From contig SIJG01000078.1 in assembly GCA_023374025.1 (NCBI GenBank), positions 575,860-639,859 of the forward strand: DNA of 64,000 bases, in the 5' to 3' direction. The position numbers and the translations under genes are program-made. The notes beneath the pieces are model-generated. The model did not search any database, was not told the DNA's origin, and saw only the letters and a program-made list of their open reading frames with translations. Shown here in pieces: positions 58,664 through 64,000 of this stretch; the first letter of the stretch is position 1, and every line of letters begins with the position of its first letter. This DNA comes from Heterodera schachtii. Lineage: Eukaryota > Nematoda > Chromadorea > Rhabditida > Heteroderidae.

Positions 58664-58874
58664 GCTTTCTATGGTGAAAAGCAGAGCTGAACGGATAGTG
58701 AATTTTGGGGAAAAGCGGGACCAAGAAATGCTGTCACCTCTAAAGCTTGGACCGTGACCGGGGCGAGAAGCGAGATGAACAAGGAATTCATCTTCAAGCA
58801 ATAATTTATTTATTTTTTTGCTAACTTAAAGAAAAATATCTTTTTATTAGATTATTTTTGTTCACAGTTTTAAT

Positions 58875-59556
58875 TAGAGTTGAGCGGGACCGTGACCGGG
58901 CCGGGAATTCCCGGTCATCCGAGGTCCCGTTCCCGGTTCCCGGTCCCGGATTATGAAAAGCTCAGGTCCCGGTCCCGGTAGGGCAACCGGGAAAAACAAG
59001 CACTGGTAAGAATGGGGGTCTGAGTGAAAAATTAGTGATGAAAATTTGAGTCAAAGAAAAATTAAAAAATATGATCAAAAATATTCTTTATTATGTCGCA
59101 GACATCGATTATGATTTCTTACTTTATTATTTATTTATACATATTTTATCATTTTTTTAATGAAAATACATATAAATTGAGCCTAATAAATCCAAAAAAC
59201 CTGCCTTTTTGTAAAATAATGAGAAAAGAATATAAATTTCAAATAATATTCGATCATTTAGTCCAAAAATGATTATTTTTTTAAATAATTAAATAAATTT
59301 AATTTGAAAATTTTTATTAATTTAATTATACTTTAATTTTGGATTTTATTAAATAAAAAACAAAAAAATATTTAATTTTATATTATTTTCACTTGAAATA
59401 AATTAAAATTTGAATTTTTTTTAAATCTTTTTGAATTTTTAAAATTTCCGGTTTGTCCCGGTCCCGAAAAAAATCTAGGTCCCGGTCCCGGATTCTCAGG
59501 TCCCGGCAAGTCGCGGTCCCGGTTTTGCCCTAAATTCCCGGTCCCGCTCAACTCTA
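58875..59556. mobile_element. hAT-type MITE, 682 bp, GGTCCCGG-rich
   Basis: Ends TAGAGTTGAGCGGGA and TCCCGCTCAACTCTA; target duplication GTTTTAAT at 58867-58874 and 59557-59564. Many GGTCCCGGTCCCGG words flank an AT-rich centre. Non-coding. Confidence 0.92.
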
Positions 59557-59763
59557 GTTTTAATTTAATTTTTTGTATTTTTCCATAAATTAGAATCGTT
59601 ATTAACTAGCGTTTTTAAGGCAAATAAAAAACCGTTCTCTGATCATCAATGCTTCAATAAAAAATCATTTAAAATATTTTTAGGCAAAAAATCCAAAATT
59701 AAAAAAAAAGAAATCTTAAAAATTTAACATATTTCTCAATCTCGCATTGCAAACGGAAGAAAA

Positions 59764-60677
59764 ATGTCGGAGAACACAACGGAAGCGGAGAGGAGACAAA
59801 TGGAAAATGAACTGTGTGTCTTTTTGTAGGGTTGTACGGGTCCGAGAATTTGTGCAAAAACCGGGTCCAGATATTGCCAGAGGGTCCAGAAAAGCCGAGT
59901 TTGGGTCCGAGCCAAAGTTTTTCAACCGGGTCCGAGTTCTTAATTAAAAAAAATTAAATATTTCGCGAAATATTTTGTACATAATTAACAATTATTAAAA
60001 TAAAAATTTATTTTTTTGAAGATCGATAGCAAATCAATATCAGAAGACTAATTTTTTAATTTTATAGAAGATAACGTGGCTATCTTTTTTTAGCTTTTCA
60101 TACCTTTTTTCACTCTTTTGGGGAAAAGGGATTGGTCTGGCGGTGCCGACAGGCGCCACTGGCAAGATTTTTTTAAATTTTGGCAAGGTTTATTAATTGC
60201 TTTTTATCAAAAAGTGACCATTGATGGATATTTGGATAAAATTTTAGAAAATATGATAGTTTGGTTACAGCAGAACCATAATGGCCGCTCTTTCCATACT
60301 TAAGACAAAGTGGAAGTTTTACAAAAATCGTAAAAAAAAAGTAAATAAACAAAATCCACCGGTATGAGAGTGTGTTCCCTTTCCCTCAAGCTTGATCATC
60401 AATTTGACGCTCACACCCATTCGTACTAATATTTTTCTGGGTCCGGTTCGACCCGGACCTAGGCCCGGGTCTTCTTGCAAAAACCGGTTATCCGGCTCTG
60501 GACCGTGTAACCATAATTTTTTAAATGAAATTTTAAAATTAATTTTGCCATTTTTTCAGTTTCATTTGTGCCGATTGTTGGCTTTCCGTCTTCCATTTGC
60601 TGCCGCCTTCTCAACTTGGCCTTGGCATTGCACTGCTCAGCCACCGATTTGACTGTTTGGTGGACGAGCACTTCAAA
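59764..60677 (+). pseudogene. F-box-like gene fragment, copy D
   Basis: Exon 1 (59764-59813, [16 protein letters not shown]) and the first part of exon 2 (60560-60677, [16 protein letters not shown] to DEHFK) remain, separated by an intron with the family MITE and extra sequence. The similarity stops abruptly within exon 2 after CACTTCAAAA and never resumes, so it is a truncated duplicate. Confidence 0.75.
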
Positions 60678-60759
60678 AAAATCAAAATATATTTAATTAT
60701 TGCAGGAAAAGAATAAGACCGAGAATCCCGTAAAAATCTAGCAGGAGTACCGGTACCGC

Positions 60760-61065
60760 CGGGTTCTAATAAAAAGGATGAATTTGAAAATCTGGAAAAT
60801 TACTTGCCATAATATTTATAATTATTATTTTAAATAACATTCCAGTTACGGAGCAAAATTACGAAAAACCGAAAAAATCCGTAACCTCATTACGCGAGGT
60901 CCAAAAACAACATAATTAAGGCAATCTGTAATTGCTCACAACCCTGTCAAGAGTTTTTAAAAATTAATCCTGTAGTTTCAAAAAGGCATAAAAAAATGTT
61001 TCCGAAGATATTTCGAGGTCGCTACGCATCCATTTTGACTAATTCCGAGCCCCGAAAATAAGAAA
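60760..61065. repeat. Second copy of the 47.82-48.17 kb block
   Basis: Same order of words as upstream of copy B, with more indels. Confidence 0.65.
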
Positions 61066-61148
61066 TGTTAAAAATTTAATGTATTCCTCAACTGATTTCA
61101 AAATTGTCAAGATTCAATTTATAAGCTCCGGTTGGGCCGGTTCAAAAA

Positions 61149-63458
61149 ATGTCGCACAATACAACGGAAGTGGAGAGGAGACAAATGGAAAATGAAATGT
61201 GTGTGTGTGTTTTTTCATTGTTTTGTTTGGGCACGAATGGACCCGAACCTAGGCCCGGGTCTTGAAAAAGCCGGGCATCCGGGTCTGGATCGGGTCAGGT
61301 ACCCGGACCCATCTAACACTAGTTTTTAAATGAAATTTTAAAATTAATTTTGCCATTTTTTCAGTTTCATTTGTGCCGATTGTTGGCTTTCCATCTTCCA
61401 TTTGCTGCCGCCTTCTCAACTTGGCCTTGGCATTGCACTGCTCAGCCACCGATTTGACTGTTTGGTGGACGAGCACTTCAAAACGCGCAAATGGATGTTG
61501 GGAGTTATTGCAATTGGAAACAAAATTGGAGAAAATGGGAAAAAGGAAATGAAACTTAATCAAAGTGCAAATTTTCGGGAATGGAGAATAGTGCCAATTC
61601 CGCAAAATCCGTTGCCGAACAAATTCATCGGATTTCGACACATTCGGATTAGGTAAAATTGGCCGATTGAAATATTTTACGATAAATTTCTACCATTTTT
61701 AGGTACATTGATTCCAATGTGATTGCTTTTCTCCAGCGTTTTCGTTCTTTTTTTGCTTCTCATCGGACAAAGTTGTCAATTAAAACAAATAGTGGCGACA
61801 GCCATTTTTTGGAAATTGTTGTAAAAAAGATTTGGCCAATGATCAAAGACAAAATTGGTGCCATTGGTTTTTCTTCTCCTGATGAGTTTTGCCGTTTTCA
61901 ACAATTGGTGCCGTCCATTCTCAGCGACAATTGTTGTTGTTGTCAATCTCTTCGGGCAATGATTTTTTACACTGGTGATTTGCCAATTTTGGCATTTTGC
62001 CAATTTTTGGCGATTTGCCAAATTTACCCGCTAATGACTGTGCCAATATGTCGTCTGATCAAACGGTTGTCAAATGGCTGTTCTCGCCTCGTGCAGACGA
62101 TGCTCCGAAGGTGCTACGATACAGTTTCAAAATGAATCAGAAATGTCCGACAAAAATTGACGAATTTAAAAGGGTGATTATTTAATATTTATTGCTTTAA
62201 AATTGCCACAATTATTACTAAATTCGGTAAATATCCATCATAGGTCCCAGACTCAAAATTGCATAAAAATACTTATTTTGATGACCCATAACATGCGTCG
62301 GTTCGACTTCATTCACTGATTTTTAGACTTAACTCATCAAGAGCTTTCGAATGAAACCAAATTTGTTCAAAAATTTTATTTAAAATGGTTTACGAATAAA
62401 ATATTCTTGGGATCAAACGCAAAAATTTATACAATTTTGAATTTTTAACAATCTTTGACAATTTTTATGAAATAAAGTAAATTTTGCTTTAAATTTATAA
62501 ACTATTTGTTGTTTAGTGGTTAGTGCTTCACAACTAAGATTATTTTTTGTTATGAGTTCGACACCTCTTAACGTTTTCATTTATTTTTATCGGAATAATA
62601 CAGGGTTTCTATTTGTTCTTATTTCTAAGAAATGTTCTGATTTATGGGTGTATTTTCATCATTTCAAAATTCGTGCGGCGGCACCTATCGGCACCGCCGA
62701 CCCACCAAAAAAAAATCTAAATCCACCCCCGTCCACGTGGTCCGAACCCTAATTTGAACCGGCTCAAAAACCGGTTTGAACGCTTTGCCGCGCAGTTTTT
62801 TGATGGTATTGGCGCTTTCACCACCTAAGAAAACCTATAAAAGTGTTTTTATGCAATTTTGAGTCTGGGACCTATGATTGATATTTTCCCTAAATTTCTT
62901 CCAAGGCATTTGCCAATGCCTTTTCTCGTGCCAATTTCATCGTTTACATTCGCTTTCGCTTCTCTGTTTGGAGTATTCGGATTCGTATTTCGACCTTTGA
63001 ATTGTTCAACAATTCAACAGGGGAGCGATTGACACTAAAACAGATTTATGATGAGTATGTTATTAATCTTACATTATCAATCAGTTGGGTTCGGTGGAAT
63101 CACAGTTGGCCAAAAAGCCAAACATAAAATTTAAACTTCAAAATTTTAAATTTAATTTACAATTTTTTCTTCTAATTTTTTTAAATATAATTCAGCCATC
63201 CTTTCGTGATTTTTAATATTCTTCATTTTTGCTAAAACTTTTGAGAAAATATCTTTAAAAAACATTTTTGTTTACTAATCCGCTCCCTAGTGATAAGCGT
63301 CGCTTTTTGCTGATTCGTTGTCCAATTTCGCGAGATGAGCACAAATGGGCCAAGTGGGAAAGGGAAGCGATTGTTTGGCGATTTGATGATCAGTGGAGCC
63401 AAATTAATTTGTCAGAAAGTGATGAAGATGATTATTATGATCATTACATCAGTACATG
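61149..63458 (+). pseudogene. F-box-like gene, frameshifted copy C
   Basis: Exons 61149-61198, 61365-61652, 61703-about 62172, 62906-63054 and 63291-63458 match copy B closely ([48 protein letters not shown]). One A is missing near 61987 (GATTTGCCAATTTTGG against GCCAAATTTTGG in copies A and B), which shifts exon 3 into a wrong frame with a stop near 62135. The last exon is not found in the window. Intron 3 has the palindromic element shared with copy A but not that element's inner insertion. If the missing base is a sequencing error the gene would be almost intact. Confidence 0.7.
62218..62893. mobile_element. Palindromic element in intron 3 of copy C
   Basis: Same arms as in copy A (CATAGGTCCCAGACTC ... 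GAGTCTGGGACCTATG), and includes the GGCGGCACCTATCGGCACC hairpin motif near 62677. It serves as the empty-site reference for the hAT insertion in copy A. Confidence 0.75.
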
Positions 63459-64000
63459 GTTGGTACTAATCGCTAGGGATACGCTTTTTTGGTTTTTCCT
63501 ATTTTTCCAGAATTCCCAGTGACCTGAAAAGCACGAAAAACATTTTTTTTCGGTTGTTGTTAAGTTACGGGTTTTATTTTTTAGAACTTAACCTAAAAAA
63601 TTTCTCAAAAATTCAACTCCAAAATCTATTTATTTATTTTCTTGAAGAGTTGATTTTAAAAATTATGCTTCTCAATAATTTGACATAATATTTTTGCTTT
63701 TTGAATATAAATTTGGTTTTACACCCCCCCCCCCCTAAATTCGGAACTTTTTGGCACATAAGTAGTTATCCCACGGTACCCGTCCTCGTCCGGTGTGAAG
63801 TTTCACACCTTCGGTGTGAAACCGGCACCGTCCGCAGGGTTTAGGACATGGTTTTCGCGCACTATGCGGACGGTAATTAATCAATTAAAACCAAAAGGTT
63901 TGGGACCAATTTTTCGCGCACTTGGGGGAGGGGGCTACCGTAATAAAAAAATTTTTGAAAAACCCAAAAGGTGTGGAATTTTCAGAGGGTTACCGTAATC
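63459..64000. repeat. Repeat sequence after copy C
   Basis: 63.5-63.75 kb is the dispersed CTGAAAAGCACGAAAAACAT block. 63.78-63.99 kb carries a hairpin (TTCACACCTTCGGTGTGAA at 63802-63820) and ends with TACCGTAAT words repeated at 63936 and 63991; it may be the start of another element. Confidence 0.45.

Overview
The window looks like nuclear DNA of a nematode, most likely a plant-parasitic tylenchid of the cyst-nematode type. The reasons are very AT-rich DNA, many introns of about 50 bp, a DUF1647 protein, an Sra/Srab-type chemoreceptor, a locally duplicated F-box-like family of the kind expanded in cyst nematodes, and dense small transposons. The organism is inferred from gene content, not from a database match. 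All exon models come from reading splice sites, reading phase and protein-family motifs by eye.

Layout. 1-0.37 kb: edge of an unrecognised minus-strand gene. 1.85-3.84 kb (perhaps starting at 6.04 kb): a minus-strand DUF1647 (glycosyltransferase-like) gene that seems to have lost its central exon where a palindromic repeat now lies; an assembly gap sits at 3886-4417. 6.49-8.49 kb: a minus-strand GT11 alpha-1,2-fucosyltransferase gene with an in-frame stop and one irregular splice site. 9.13-9.60 kb: a small unrecognised minus-strand coding unit that may be the fucosyltransferase's N-terminus. 13.28-27.81 kb: a staufen orthologue on the minus strand, 19 exons and about 1586 codons, with all five double-stranded-RNA-binding domains and consistent phase at every junction. 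28.5-32 kb: pyrimidine microsatellite and miniature transposons. 32.55-33.46 kb: a secreted or membrane protein. 33.57-34.86 kb: a 45-bp satellite. 35.53-39.13 kb: a complete seven-transmembrane chemoreceptor on the minus strand.

39.97-63.5 kb is a segmentally duplicated cluster of F-box-like genes: one intact copy (minus, 51.19-52.87 kb), one nearly intact copy (plus, 48.30-50.59 kb) and four damaged or truncated copies. The copies carry shared and private transposon insertions, so the order of events can be partly read. A young Ty3/gypsy retrotransposon (53740-58663) with near-identical LTRs and a 5-bp target duplication sits between two of them. Its leader holds a row of covarying hairpins, and its polymerase reading frame is broken once inside the reverse transcriptase.

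The main themes are a well-preserved RNA-binding gene whose introns have each collected a different miniature transposon, and gene-family birth and decay driven by duplication and insertion. The least explained structures are the retrotransposon leader hairpins, a fold-back element with tandem-repeat arms inserted exactly at an F-box splice junction, and a palindromic core shared by elements with unrelated ends.
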